This document shows positions 29,693 to 39,949 of a stretch of 49,828 nucleotides of DNA, one piece after another; positions within the stretch are counted from its first letter, which is position 1, and each line of letters begins with the position of its first letter. Source of the DNA: JAZQQB01 sp045628865 (GTDB lineage Bacteria; Bacillota; Clostridia; Lachnospirales; Lachnospiraceae); the NCBI GenBank assembly GCA_045628865.1, contig JAZQQB010000026.1, positions 1 through 49,828 on the forward strand. Direction: 5' to 3'. The notes beneath the pieces are model-generated. The model saw only the letters and a program-made list of their open reading frames with translations, did no database searches and had not been told where the DNA came from. The position numbers and the translations under genes are program-made.

Positions 29693-32539
29693 ATGGGAAA
29701 AGACAAGTATGAAGATATGGATGATTATTCCAAGTGGCCTGCGAATCATAAGAATGATAAAGCACCAAGTGATAAGATCATCAAGTTAGGAAAACGAATC
29801 ACTGATGTTGCAGGACATATGCTAGGCGGTGTTAAGGTCGAAGATCCAGAGTACTGGGGTCTAGCAGAGATCATCACAGAAGAGATGGCAGAAGTTGGTC
29901 TTACCATGAAGAAAAGACAACATTACACCTTTAAAGAAATGTGTAATATGAACAGGGATAAAGTGGAAAAGCTTGGGGAGGACGGTTTCCAGAAGCTTTT
30001 AGATGAAATGAGTTATATTGGACTTTTGGAGTATGATTATGGGTATCATTATGATCACGATGGACGTACTGCTCCTCAGTCTGAAAGAAGATACATTCTT
30101 CCAATGTTTGTACCTGGTTCGGCAGAATTATTTAATATGGAAGAGTTGCCAGATGATAAGTCGCAGCCAAGAAAGAACCCACGTTTAGAGAATCATCCAG
30201 ATGTGGCATCCTTCTTTGAACGAATGACCTATCTGCCACTAGCGGGTATCACCCAGATGGTTCCTCCGGGCGGTGCAGGAATTGGTATGCATGTAATTCC
30301 TGTAGAAAAAGCCATTAAGATGGAGAATCAGGCAGTGGATATTGAGAAATTATCTTACTGGCTTAGCAAATATGAAGGCAAGATTGGTGTAGGTCGCTGT
30401 TCTTGTCGAGCATCTAGAAAAGCCATTGGTGATGGATGTGCGGATGATGACTTTGGCTGGTGTATTGGTGTTGGTGATTTTGCAGATTACTGTAGAGAAA
30501 CTGGAAAGGGTCATGATATCACCAAGGAAGAAGCATTGGCAATTTTGCAGCGAGCTGAAGAGAACGGGTTTGTGCACCAGATTACTAATATCGATGGAGA
30601 GAACAAGATCTTTGGTATCTGCAACTGTAATGTAGAAATTTGCAATGCTCTTCGTACATCTCAGTTATTTAATACACCAAATATGTCACGTTCTGCTTAT
30701 GTAGCACATGTTGATAAGGAAAAATGTGTAGCCTGTGGTCGATGTGTTGAATATTGCCCTGCAGGTGCAACCAGACTTGGTCAGAAATTGTGCTTAAAGG
30801 ATGGAAGTGAAGTGAAATATCCACGTCAGGAGCTTCCTAATGCTAGAAAATGGGGTCAGGATAAGTGGGACTTCAATTATCGTGACAATAATAGAATTAA
30901 TACCCACAAGACAGGTACAGCACCTTGTAAGACAGCCTGCCCAGCTCACATTGCTGTACAGGGTTATTTGAAATTGGCTGCTCAAGGAAGATATCAGGAT
31001 GCGCTTGCTTTGATCAAGAAGCAGAATCCATTCCCTGCTGTTTGTGGACGAATCTGCAACAGAAGATGTGAGGATGCATGTACAAGAGGAACTATCGATC
31101 AGGCAATTGCCATTGATGCAGTTAAGAAATTTATTGCCGAACAGGATTTGGTGGCTGAAACAAGATATATTCCACCAACAGTGATCCCGGCAAGTATCCA
31201 TATGGATCATTTTGATGAAAAGATCGCTATCATTGGTGGTGGTCCAGCCGGTCTTTCTGCAGCTTTTTATCTTGCTGAAAAAGGATACAGACCTACTGTA
31301 TTTGAAAAGAATGAAATGGCAGGTGGTATGCTTCGTTATGGTATTCCTTCTTACAAATTGGAAAAGGATGTTATTGAGGCCGAAATTGAAGTTATGAGAC
31401 AGATGGGAGTAGAGCTTAAGACTGGTGTTGAAGTCGGTAAGGATATTTCCATTGAAGAACTTAGAAAACAGGGCTATCAGGCATTCTATATTGCCATCGG
31501 CTGCAGTGCAGGACGTCGCCCAGGCGTACCAGGAGATGATGCGGAGGGAACTTTTACAGCCATTGATTATTTGCATGAAGCCAATACAGGAAATACAACC
31601 TTTAATGGTAGAGTAGTCGTTGTTGGTGGTGGTAATGTTGCCATTGATGCAGCAAGAGTAAGTGCTAGAAGTGGTGCAAGTGAAGTAACCATGCTTTGCC
31701 TGGAATCAGAAAAGGAAATGCCAGCCTCTGTAGAAGAAGTAACTGAAGCAGGTGAGGATGGCGTTATCATCAGGAACAGCTGGGGACCAAAGGAGGTTCT
31801 TACTGAGGATGGTAAGGTGACAGGTATTGTATTTAAGAAATGCACTTCTGTAAAGAATGCAGAAGGTAAATTTGCACCAACCTACGATGAGAATGATACC
31901 ATTACCATCGCTTGTGACAGAGTTATCTTTGCAGTAGGACAAAGATCAGTATGGGGCGATCTGTTAAAGGATATGAATGTGGAATTCAATGGTCCAGCTA
32001 TTGTGGCAGATAAATTAACATATCAGACAACAGTACCAGACATTTTTGTTGGTGGTGATGTTTATACAGGTCCTAAGTTTGCGATTGATGCCATTGCAGC
32101 AGGTAAGATTGCAGCAGAATCATTGCATCGATATGTACATAATGGACATATGAGAATTGGACGTAACCGTTGGGAATTCACACAGCTGGATACAGATAAT
32201 ATTAAGGTAGAAAGCTACGATAACTCATCTCGTCAGGAAGCTGGCATGGATGAAACAGTTCCAGCGAAGTCCTTTAAGGATGCTCATAAGACTCTAACAG
32301 AGGAACAGGTTAAGATTGAAACTGCAAGATGTCTTGGATGTGGTGCGACCATCATTGATCCTAATAAGTGTATTGGATGTGGTGTATGTACTACCAAGTG
32401 TATGTTTGACGCTATCACTCTTCATAGAGATCATCCAGAATGTTCAAAAATGGTTGTGGCAGAAGATAAGTTCAAGGCGATCATTCCTTATCAGTTGAAG
32501 AGAGCGATGAAGATTGTGGTTCACAAGAAAGAAGATTAA
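29693..32539 (+). CDS. Fe-S/FAD pyridine nucleotide oxidoreductase (GltD-like) with Cys-rich N-terminus
   Basis: The 948-residue cytosolic protein is a fusion. Residues 1-230 are helical and include a winged-helix-like part. Residues 235-320 hold a Cys cluster (GRCSCRAS, DGCADDDFGWC, ADYC, GICNCNVEIC). A ferredoxin motif CVACGRCVEYCPAG follows at about 345. From about 410 comes the GltD-type N-terminal Fe-S domain (CKTACPAHIAVQGY, VCGRICNRRCEDACTRG), an FAD site (IAIIGGGPAGLSAAFYLAE), an NAD(P) site (VVVVGGGNVAIDAARVSARS) and GD near the end (DIFVGGDVYTG). A final Fe-S pair (CLGCGATIIDPNKCIGCGVC) ends it. It probably moves electrons between NAD(P)H and an Fe-S partner; the substrate is unknown. 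AGGAGAGG fits the ATG at 29693 better than that at 29684. Confidence 0.85.
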   Translation: MGKDKYEDMDDYSKWPANHKNDKAPSDKIIKLGKRITDVAGHMLGGVKVEDPEYWGLAEIITEEMAEVGLTMKKRQHYTFKEMCNMNRDKVEKLGEDGFQKLLDEMSYIGLLEYDYGYHYDHDGRTAPQSERRYILPMFVPGSAELFNMEELPDDKSQPRKNPRLENHPDVASFFERMTYLPLAGITQMVPPGGAGIGMHVIPVEKAIKMENQAVDIEKLSYWLSKYEGKIGVGRCSCRASRKAIGDGCADDDFGWCIGVGDFADYCRETGKGHDITKEEALAILQRAEENGFVHQITNIDGENKIFGICNCNVEICNALRTSQLFNTPNMSRSAYVAHVDKEKCVACGRCVEYCPAGATRLGQKLCLKDGSEVKYPRQELPNARKWGQDKWDFNYRDNNRINTHKTGTAPCKTACPAHIAVQGYLKLAAQGRYQDALALIKKQNPFPAVCGRICNRRCEDACTRGTIDQAIAIDAVKKFIAEQDLVAETRYIPPTVIPASIHMDHFDEKIAIIGGGPAGLSAAFYLAEKGYRPTVFEKNEMAGGMLRYGIPSYKLEKDVIEAEIEVMRQMGVELKTGVEVGKDISIEELRKQGYQAFYIAIGCSAGRRPGVPGDDAEGTFTAIDYLHEANTGNTTFNGRVVVVGGGNVAIDAARVSARSGASEVTMLCLESEKEMPASVEEVTEAGEDGVIIRNSWGPKEVLTEDGKVTGIVFKKCTSVKNAEGKFAPTYDENDTITIACDRVIFAVGQRSVWGDLLKDMNVEFNGPAIVADKLTYQTTVPDIFVGGDVYTGPKFAIDAIAAGKIAAESLHRYVHNGHMRIGRNRWEFTQLDTDNIKVESYDNSSRQEAGMDETVPAKSFKDAHKTLTEEQVKIETARCLGCGATIIDPNKCIGCGVCTTKCMFDAITLHRDHPECSKMVVAEDKFKAIIPYQLKRAMKIVVHKKED

Positions 32540-32581
32540 AAAGTCAGTATTTTGGATAAAATAAGTTACTATTTACCAAAA

Positions 32582-32618
32582 ACGCGGGGGATGTGGAAAC
32601 GTCTCCTGCGTTATATTT
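32582..32618 (+). terminator. Probable terminator of the oxidoreductase gene
   Basis: ACGCGGGGGA pairs with TCTCCTGCGT (two G:U pairs) around a 10-nt loop, then TATATTTT. Moderate stem, T-rich tail. Confidence 0.65.
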
Positions 32619-32705
32619 TGATAAAATTAACAGATATTTTTATTTTCTTTTTTCAGAAAAATGATACAATGAACCATATATTTCATAGATGGAGGCTATA
32701 CAGTT

Positions 32706-35210
32706 ATGAGAAAGTATACCGGAACTACCAATAAAGAAGAAAGTATTAGAGAACAAATGCATAAAAAGATCGCCAGAGAGGCGGCTGCAAATAGTGTTGT
32801 TTTACTCGCCAATGAAAAATCGTTACCACTTAACAAAGGACAGAAAATTGCCCTGTTTGGTTCAGGAGCGAGACATACCATCAAAGGTGGTACAGGCTCT
32901 GGTGATGTGAATGCTAGAAAGAATGTAAGTATCTGTGAGGGCCTTGTAAATGCGGGCTTTCAGATTACAACCACAGACTGGCTGGATGCATATGATGTAA
33001 CCTATCAGAATGCCCGTGAGGCATGGAAGCAGTATCTGTTAGATGAGGGTGAGAGAATGGGATATGGTCTTGGAGGTGCTTATTTTGAACTTCCAGCTTT
33101 TGCACCACCGGCAGGAGCACCTATCACAGAGAAAGATATCAAGAATGCGGATACTGATACAGCAATTTATGTGATTTCAAGAACTGCAGGAGAAGGTAAG
33201 GATCGTAAGTTAGTAGAAGGTGATTATTATCTTTTACCAGAAGAGAAAGAGCATATCAAGTTGATTAGTAAAGCCTTTGAAAGAAGTGTACTTATCGTAA
33301 ATACAGGTGGCGTTGTGGATCTTTCTATCTTAAAGGAAGTATCAATCGATGCAGTATTATATATTGCACAGCCTGGTATGGAGGGTGGAAATGGTGTTGC
33401 TGATGTATTATCAGGAGCGGTAATGCCTTCTGGTAAGCTGACTTCCACCTGGGCAGCAGATTACTATGATTATCCAAATGCGGCTAATTACAGCCATATG
33501 AACAACAATATCTACAATGAAAGATATGAAGAGGGTATTTTTGTTGGATACCGTTATTTTGACAGTTTTCAAAAGACACCTATCTATCCATTTGGATTTG
33601 GTATGACTTATACAACCTTTAAACTTGAGAATACACATGTGGCATGTGTAAATGATCAGGTTAGAGTGACGGTTAAGGTTACCAATACAGGAGCAACCTA
33701 TAGCGGACGTGAGGTTGTACAGGTATACGTGGCTTGTCCTCAGACTCGTTTTGATAAGGAAGCCAAGAGACTGGTTGCATTTAAAAAGACCAAAGAGCTT
33801 GCACCATCAGAGTCAGAGACAGTGGTATTATCTTTCTCATTAGATCAGCTGACTACCTATGATGCATCTATCGCATCCTATATTTTAGAAGCTGGTGAAT
33901 ATCTGATCTTAGCAGGTAACAGTTCAACATCCTTAGAAGTAGCAGGAATATTGGTACAGCCAGAGGATGCTGTGACTTGTGAATGTATCAATATCTGCGA
34001 GCTTCATACTTCTGTTCGTGAGTTTAGATTATCTGATGAACAGAAAAAGGTTTTGGAAGAGGAAAGAAAGAATTATATTAAAGATAAAAAGATCTTAAGA
34101 ATCATGCTTCCTAAGGATGCTATTCCATTCAAAAAGATTGAATATGGCAAGGAGGAAGTATTTGACGAAAAGGTTGAAAAAATTGTTGCACAGTTAACTG
34201 TTGAAGATATGGCTGATTTGGTTTGTGGAGCATCCTCAAGAGGACAGGGCTCCGTTGTAGGTGTTTCTGCTGATTCTGTACCGGGTGCTGCTGGTGAAAC
34301 AACCAAGAATCTTCATGAACGTTTTGGACTCCCATCTATCATCCTTGCTGATGGACCGGCGGGTATCCGACTTGCAGATCATTATCAGGTAAATCCTGAA
34401 AACGGGGAACCATACGAAGTAAACTTTATGAATACAGTGGAAGAAGGATTTTTCCTTGTCCCTGAAAGAGATCTTCATGAGGGCGCTATTGATTATTATC
34501 AATATACAACAGCTATCCCTGTTGGAACCATGTTAGCCCAGAGTTTTGATTCAGAACTTCTAGAAAAAGTTGGACAGCTGATTGGTGAAGAGTGTAAGGA
34601 ATTTGAAATCACACTTTGGCTTGCACCAGGTATGAACATCCATAGAAATCCACTTTGTGGACGAAACTTTGAATACTATTCAGAAGATCCACTCGTAAGT
34701 GGTATGACCGCCGCTTCCTTAACAAAGGGTGTGCAGTCAGTAAGAGGTATTGATGTTACTATTAAACATTACGCATGTAACAACCAGGAGGATAACAGAA
34801 GAGGTTCTGATTCTATCATGACAGAAAGAACACTTCGCGAGATTTATTTAAAGAACTTTGAATATGCAGTTAAAAATGGTGATCCGAAGTCTATTATGAG
34901 TTCTTACAACCTTGTAAATGGTATCCATACAGCCAATAGCCATGATCTTTGTACCAAGGTACTTCGTGATGAGTGGGGATTTGATGGTTTTGTTATGACC
35001 GACTGGACAACTACAAATGGATATGGTGGAGCTTCTGCAGCGAAATGTATTGCAGCAGGAAATGACTGTATCATGCCAGGTATGCCAACTGATCCTGCAG
35101 AGATCAAAAATGCATATTACAAATTAAACGGTCAGAGACTTGACCTGGAATCCTTGAAACGTTCCGCGAAGAGAATGGTGAGAGCGATTCTTGCATCGAA
35201 CCGCAGATAA
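32706..35210 (+). CDS. Cytosolic beta-glucosidase, GH3 with swapped domain order
   Basis: The 834-residue enzyme has no signal peptide. The usual GH3 order is reversed. The alpha/beta sandwich (often C-terminal) comes first (about 20-250: AAANSVVLLANEKSLPLNKG, IALFGSGARHTIKGGTGSGDVN), then an FnIII-like domain (about 290-420: VTVKVTNTGATYSGREVVQVY). The catalytic TIM barrel is last (about 480-834: LADGPAGIR, WLAPGMNIHRNPLCGRNFEYYSED, KHYACNNQED) with nucleophile Asp766 in GFVMTDWTT. This permuted layout is known in beta-glucosidases of Ruminococcus albus and Butyrivibrio fibrisolvens. It would split imported cello- or other beta-glucosides. GGAGG precedes the ATG. Confidence 0.93.
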   Translation: MRKYTGTTNKEESIREQMHKKIAREAAANSVVLLANEKSLPLNKGQKIALFGSGARHTIKGGTGSGDVNARKNVSICEGLVNAGFQITTTDWLDAYDVTYQNAREAWKQYLLDEGERMGYGLGGAYFELPAFAPPAGAPITEKDIKNADTDTAIYVISRTAGEGKDRKLVEGDYYLLPEEKEHIKLISKAFERSVLIVNTGGVVDLSILKEVSIDAVLYIAQPGMEGGNGVADVLSGAVMPSGKLTSTWAADYYDYPNAANYSHMNNNIYNERYEEGIFVGYRYFDSFQKTPIYPFGFGMTYTTFKLENTHVACVNDQVRVTVKVTNTGATYSGREVVQVYVACPQTRFDKEAKRLVAFKKTKELAPSESETVVLSFSLDQLTTYDASIASYILEAGEYLILAGNSSTSLEVAGILVQPEDAVTCECINICELHTSVREFRLSDEQKKVLEEERKNYIKDKKILRIMLPKDAIPFKKIEYGKEEVFDEKVEKIVAQLTVEDMADLVCGASSRGQGSVVGVSADSVPGAAGETTKNLHERFGLPSIILADGPAGIRLADHYQVNPENGEPYEVNFMNTVEEGFFLVPERDLHEGAIDYYQYTTAIPVGTMLAQSFDSELLEKVGQLIGEECKEFEITLWLAPGMNIHRNPLCGRNFEYYSEDPLVSGMTAASLTKGVQSVRGIDVTIKHYACNNQEDNRRGSDSIMTERTLREIYLKNFEYAVKNGDPKSIMSSYNLVNGIHTANSHDLCTKVLRDEWGFDGFVMTDWTTTNGYGGASAAKCIAAGNDCIMPGMPTDPAEIKNAYYKLNGQRLDLESLKRSAKRMVRAILASNRR

Positions 35211-35233
35211 TCGAAATATATGTGAGTGAAAGT

Positions 35234-35277
35234 GGACAACATGACACAGAGAAAGAGAGTCATGTTGTCCTTTTTTT
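35234..35277 (+). terminator. Rho-independent terminator of the GH3 gene
   Basis: A perfect 12-bp stem GGACAACATGAC / GTCATGTTGTCC with a 13-nt loop, followed by seven Ts. Confidence 0.92.
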
Positions 35278-35312
35278 GTACATAATATTGTCTGAATTTA
35301 CTGACAATTCAA

Positions 35313-35341
35313 TTTACAAAAACAAATAGTTCTGATAAAAT
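35313..35341 (+). promoter_or_regulatory. Probable promoter of the hybrid-kinase cluster
   Basis: TTTACA (35313-35318), a 17-bp spacer and TAAAAT (35336-35341) lie about 60 bp before the first kinase gene. Just upstream, ATTGTC (35287-35292) and GACAAT (35303-35308) form a small inverted repeat that may be an operator. The three kinase genes run without internal terminators, so one transcript is likely. Confidence 0.6.
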
Positions 35342-35402
35342 AGACATAGTATCCTTATGCATCTATGCGATAAGGAAAGGAATGTAAAGGCAGGACAGTA
35401 GG

Positions 35403-37631
35403 TTGACTAATGTTTTTCACATTTTGATGATGACAACTGCAATATTTGCCTGCATTGCACCAGTAATCTGTATTCATCGGGCAATGAAGGAGAGACAGTC
35501 AAAGGCGTTGATTTATTTTATTTTGGTAATCCTTTCAGCGTTGTTGACTTCTTTGGGTGCTTTGTTGGTTTTGATGTCAAGTGAAACTTCTGCCATGATC
35601 AATGCTGTCAAAATCGTATATACAGGTCGTATTTTCTGTGCGACTATGATTCCACTGTTTTTAATTGAATATAATCAGTATTGTATATCGAGATTGGGGA
35701 AGTTATTGACTTCGTCTATGTTTTTGCTGAGTGTAGGAATGTTGTTTGACGGAGAGGAAAGACAATGGTTTTTTACTCATGTACATATGGAGACCGTCAA
35801 TTATATTACGCTGTTTCGCTGTGATTATGGTGTGCTTTATGTAGCCTTTTTGGTAGAGGTACTATTTATATATCTAGGAATGATCGTTGTACTGACAAGA
35901 AAGATCATCACAACCAAAAAGGGATATCGAGGCAGACATATCATGTTGCTTACAGGAATCATGACAACAGGTGTAGGGATTATTTTGACGGATACAACTA
36001 TTACTTGTGGTGTAGATATTATTCCATTTTGCATGGCAATTTCTTGTATTCTTTTTACAATAAATCTATCTAAATATCATATGTTTGATATGACACAGAA
36101 TGCCAAGGAAATGGTTGTGGGTACTCTTGAGGAAGGTGTAGTGGTTTTAGATGATAGTGAAAAGATTCTCTACACCAATGAAATAATTAATCAGTATCTT
36201 ATAGACAAGGATATGAATTTGGAACAGCTTAGACAAGTATTGAAGAATGTATGTGAGGGTAATGAGATTACATTGTTTGAACGTACTTTTCAGGTTCATA
36301 TTTCGTTGGTCAAACGGGAAAATGGAACATTACAGGGATATTTGTATGAACTTCATGATACAACAAAGACCAAGGAACGTATGCTTGAGATGGAACGACT
36401 GATGAATGAAGCAAAAACAGCAAATAATGCAAAGGGGCAGTTTTTGGCAAATATGAGTCATGAGATTCGTACTCCAATCAATGCCATACTAGGTATGAAT
36501 GAGATGATCCTTCGTGAGAACCAAGAAGATAGTATTACAGAGTATGCATCGAATATTAGTGTTGCAGGAAGAGCACTTTTATCCTTGATCAATGATATTT
36601 TGGATTATTCTAAGCTTGAGACTAATGTGATCGAATGGGTGAATATTGTCTACAAGGTGAATGATCTAATGCAGGAGTTAGAATTAAAGATATTTCCAGA
36701 GATAGAAAAGAAGCCTGTTACTTTTGAAATTCATGTAGATGATGATGTGCCATCGGAGTTATTTGGCGATGAAAATCGTGTAAAGCAGGTAGTTATGAAT
36801 ATCTTAAAAAATGCTGTTAAATACACAGATGAAGGAACTGTTAAACTTCACGTTTTTTCCAGGGATATGGATCATGAAATTGCTCCATTCCCAGGTGCAA
36901 CGGTGGATTATGAAGTAAAATATATTGTTTTCCAGGTGACAGATACTGGACAGGGTATAAAGCAAGAAAATCTGGAAGGAATTTTTGAAAGCTTTAAGCG
37001 AATTGAAGAAGGTAAAAACAGGAATATTGAGGGAGCAGGTTTAGGACTTACCTTGACGAAGAAGATTTTGGACTATATGGATGGAAAGATTGAAGCTACT
37101 TCTGAGTATGGAAAAGGTAGTGTATTTACATTGTATATACCACAGGCAATCTCAGATGTTACGCCACAGAAATCCTTGAATCTGACGTATCATTCGAAAA
37201 ATAAAACCATCAGCCAACGTAAATTCACAATCACCAAAGGAACTGTTCTGGTTGTGGATGATAATGCGGTGAATTTAAAGGTGGCAAGTAGTCTTTTGAA
37301 GAGAACGAAGGCTACTGTATTGACAGCTATGAGCGGAAAGGAATGTCTTGAACTTGTACAGAAAGAGAAGATCGATATAATCTTTATGGATCATTTGATG
37401 TCTGAAATGGATGGTGTTGAAACCTTTAACAAGTGGCGTTTAGAAGAAAATCGTATCTCCAAAGATATTCCAGTGATCGCATTAACTGCCAACTTAAACA
37501 GTGGTTCAAGAGAACAGTATTTAGCGTATGGATTTACGGATTATCTATCGAAACCAATTGATGCAAGGGAATTAGAAAATACTTTATTAAAATATCTTCC
37601 AATGGAATTGATTGAAATGGAAGAAGAATAA
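35403..37631 (+). CDS. Hybrid histidine kinase 1 (7TM, HisKA, HATPase, REC)
   Basis: The 742-residue membrane sensor has seven N-terminal hydrophobic segments (about 1-222) like the HisKA_7TM sensor and a PAS-like segment (about 235-320). The dimerisation domain has phospho-acceptor His353 in FLANMSHEIRTPINAILGMN. The ATP-binding domain has the N-box (RVKQVVMNILKNAVKYT), DTGQGI (514-519) and GAGLGLTL (544-551), all intact. The C-terminal receiver domain has DD (619-620), acceptor Asp663 in IIFMDHLM, a Thr in ALTAN and Lys in LSKPI, so all parts needed for a phosphorelay are present. An HPt protein is required as a next step in such relays. The start has only a weak AGG site. Confidence 0.92.
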   Translation: MTNVFHILMMTTAIFACIAPVICIHRAMKERQSKALIYFILVILSALLTSLGALLVLMSSETSAMINAVKIVYTGRIFCATMIPLFLIEYNQYCISRLGKLLTSSMFLLSVGMLFDGEERQWFFTHVHMETVNYITLFRCDYGVLYVAFLVEVLFIYLGMIVVLTRKIITTKKGYRGRHIMLLTGIMTTGVGIILTDTTITCGVDIIPFCMAISCILFTINLSKYHMFDMTQNAKEMVVGTLEEGVVVLDDSEKILYTNEIINQYLIDKDMNLEQLRQVLKNVCEGNEITLFERTFQVHISLVKRENGTLQGYLYELHDTTKTKERMLEMERLMNEAKTANNAKGQFLANMSHEIRTPINAILGMNEMILRENQEDSITEYASNISVAGRALLSLINDILDYSKLETNVIEWVNIVYKVNDLMQELELKIFPEIEKKPVTFEIHVDDDVPSELFGDENRVKQVVMNILKNAVKYTDEGTVKLHVFSRDMDHEIAPFPGATVDYEVKYIVFQVTDTGQGIKQENLEGIFESFKRIEEGKNRNIEGAGLGLTLTKKILDYMDGKIEATSEYGKGSVFTLYIPQAISDVTPQKSLNLTYHSKNKTISQRKFTITKGTVLVVDDNAVNLKVASSLLKRTKATVLTAMSGKECLELVQKEKIDIIFMDHLMSEMDGVETFNKWRLEENRISKDIPVIALTANLNSGSREQYLAYGFTDYLSKPIDARELENTLLKYLPMELIEMEEE

Positions 37632-37666
37632 ATAGAAGCAATGAAGTGATGATGGAGGAACTAGAT

Positions 37667-39919
37667 ATGTTGTGGCAATATTATGTGCTAATGGCAATAG
37701 GAATCATATCTACTTTAATATCGATCTATGTGTTATTTGTGGGTATAGAAGAGAAATCTTCCAAAGGACAGATCAATTTTGTATTGGCTATGGTCAGCAT
37801 ATTTTTGGTATGTTTATCAAGTATCATAAATCTCAATACCTCTTCTATAGAAGCTTATACAATTTCAGTTAAATTTACTTATTTTGCTAAGACAATGTGC
37901 ATTCTATTGATGCCACAGTTCGTAGGGGGCTATTGCGGTTTTCAACCACCAAAATTGGTTAAGATTCAGCAATGGATCTTTACGCTGGGTTTTATTATTG
38001 TGATCTTTACTTTGGATTATCACAAACTGTTTTTGTATGATTTTGTTGTCAAAAATCAGAATCTCAAGGTATATCATTCTACCATGGGAATTGTTTATCT
38101 GATTTTTGTATTTCATGCGCTATGGATGTTCTTTATGGTGGATTATCAGGTACTTTTTAAGATGAGAACGTCTCAAAAAAAAGAGGATAAGGTAAAGTAT
38201 AAAATGATCCTGATCGGTTGTATGTTCCCTACAGTATCCACATTGTTGTACATTGGAAACGTCTTTGGAGGAGTGGATCATTTAAATCTTTCTTTGGCTA
38301 TTACTAGTATTTTATTTTATGTTGCTATCAAAAAATATTACTTATTTGATATTACGCAAAACGCCAAAGAATATGTCTTAGACCATACTGCTGAGGCGGT
38401 AATTATTTTGGATGCAGCAGATGAAGTATTATATATGAATGATGCCGTAAAACAGATTTATCCAGAAATTTCCATGAATAAACCGATTTCCGGTGTGATG
38501 AAGATGATGCTTGAAAGTGATGAAAGATCATTCGTGATCGATCATAACATTTATGATTTTCATATTACAGAACTATTTCGAAGTGATGGGAAAAAAGAGG
38601 GTATGCTGATTGAAATCAGAGATGTGACAAGCATCAATGAGGCTATGAACAATTTAAATCAGCTTATGGTAGATGCAGAACAGGCTAATCAAGCCAAGAG
38701 CGCTTTTTTGGCAAATATGAGTCACGAAATCAGAACACCAATCAATGCAGTACTTGGTATGGATGAAATGATCCTGCGCGAAAGTTCGGATACAACAATC
38801 ATCGAATATGCAGAAAGTATTCAAAATGCCGGAAAAACATTACTTTCCTTGATCAATGATATTCTTGATTTTTCCAAGATTGAGTCTGGTAAGGTGGAGA
38901 TTATACCTGTTGCTTATGAAATGCAGGAAATCTTAGATAGTGCAAAGCAGATGCTAGAGCCAAGACTTGAGTTTAAGAACATCAATTTCTATGTGGAGTT
39001 TGCTTCAGAAATTCCACATAGACTTTTTGGCGATAGAAACAGGGTAGGACAGGTGGTTACCAATATTTTGACTAATGCGGCAAAATATACTGATTCCGGT
39101 CAAATTGTTTTAAAGATAGAGGCATTGCCATATACTGTTAAAAATGAAACCTTTGAACTTTTGATGGAAAATGCTTTTTGCAAAGAGAGCACAGCACTTG
39201 ATTTAAGAACAATCCTTCGAATTTCCGTAACGGATACTGGAAAGGGAATCAAGGAGGAAGATCTAAACAAGCTGTTTAAATCTTTCCAAAGAGTTGATTT
39301 GGAAAAGAATCGAAATATCGAAGGTACAGGTCTTGGCCTTGCTATCACAAAAAGGCTTCTGGAAAGAATGGGTGGAAACATCACCGTAGAAAGTACTTAT
39401 GGAAAAGGATCAACCTTTACCATTGAGGTTCCACAGATTGTGATTGATAACACACCGTTAAATCATGGCGAGGCTGTGAAACAAGAAGATAGAAAGCGTT
39501 ATCAGGAACGATTCCATGCTCCGGATGCGAAAATTTTAATGGTAGATGATAATGCAGTTAACTTAAAAGTATTTTCTGGACTTTTGAAGAAAACGCAAGT
39601 ACAGGTTACTTCCTTACGGTCAGGTATGGAATGTATTGAATTGGTAAAACAAGAGTATTTTGATATCATTTTTATGGATCATCTGATGCCGGAAATGGAT
39701 GGTATTGAAACACTTCACAGGCTGAATACATTAGAGGATCATAAGTGTAAAAATACCCCAGTGATTGCATTGACTGCCAATGCAATTCAGGGTGCAAGAG
39801 AGATGTATTTAGAAAAAGGATTTACGGATTATTTGATGAAACCAATCAGTGGAAAAGATTTAGAAGAGATGATGCTGAAACATTTGAAAAAGGAACTGAT
39901 CACAGATCTTTTTGAATAG
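37667..39919 (+). CDS. Hybrid histidine kinase 2 (7TM, HisKA, HATPase, REC)
   Basis: The 750-residue paralogue of the preceding gene starts 35 bp after it. It has seven N-terminal hydrophobic segments (about 1-222), a PAS-like part (about 235-325), phospho-acceptor His353 in FLANMSHEIRTPINAVLGMD, and an intact ATP domain (RVGQVVTNILTNAAKYT, VTDTGKGIKEED, GTGLGLAITKRLLE). The complete receiver domain has DD in ILMVDDNAVN, Asp in IIFMDHLMPEMDG and Lys in LMKPI. The ATG at 37667 is preferred over a GTG at 37646 because GGAGG lies 8 bases before it. The sensor half is much more diverged from its neighbours than the kinase half, suggesting different signals feeding similar outputs. Confidence 0.92.
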   Translation: MLWQYYVLMAIGIISTLISIYVLFVGIEEKSSKGQINFVLAMVSIFLVCLSSIINLNTSSIEAYTISVKFTYFAKTMCILLMPQFVGGYCGFQPPKLVKIQQWIFTLGFIIVIFTLDYHKLFLYDFVVKNQNLKVYHSTMGIVYLIFVFHALWMFFMVDYQVLFKMRTSQKKEDKVKYKMILIGCMFPTVSTLLYIGNVFGGVDHLNLSLAITSILFYVAIKKYYLFDITQNAKEYVLDHTAEAVIILDAADEVLYMNDAVKQIYPEISMNKPISGVMKMMLESDERSFVIDHNIYDFHITELFRSDGKKEGMLIEIRDVTSINEAMNNLNQLMVDAEQANQAKSAFLANMSHEIRTPINAVLGMDEMILRESSDTTIIEYAESIQNAGKTLLSLINDILDFSKIESGKVEIIPVAYEMQEILDSAKQMLEPRLEFKNINFYVEFASEIPHRLFGDRNRVGQVVTNILTNAAKYTDSGQIVLKIEALPYTVKNETFELLMENAFCKESTALDLRTILRISVTDTGKGIKEEDLNKLFKSFQRVDLEKNRNIEGTGLGLAITKRLLERMGGNITVESTYGKGSTFTIEVPQIVIDNTPLNHGEAVKQEDRKRYQERFHAPDAKILMVDDNAVNLKVFSGLLKKTQVQVTSLRSGMECIELVKQEYFDIIFMDHLMPEMDGIETLHRLNTLEDHKCKNTPVIALTANAIQGAREMYLEKGFTDYLMKPISGKDLEEMMLKHLKKELITDLFE

Positions 39920-39949
39920 GAGACAACAGGATAGGGAGGAGGTGAGAAA

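Noticed and set aside
30794..31576. 260-codon minus-strand frame
   Set aside because: It lies fully antisense to the well-supported Fe-S/FAD oxidoreductase and has no ribosome binding site or protein-like motifs.
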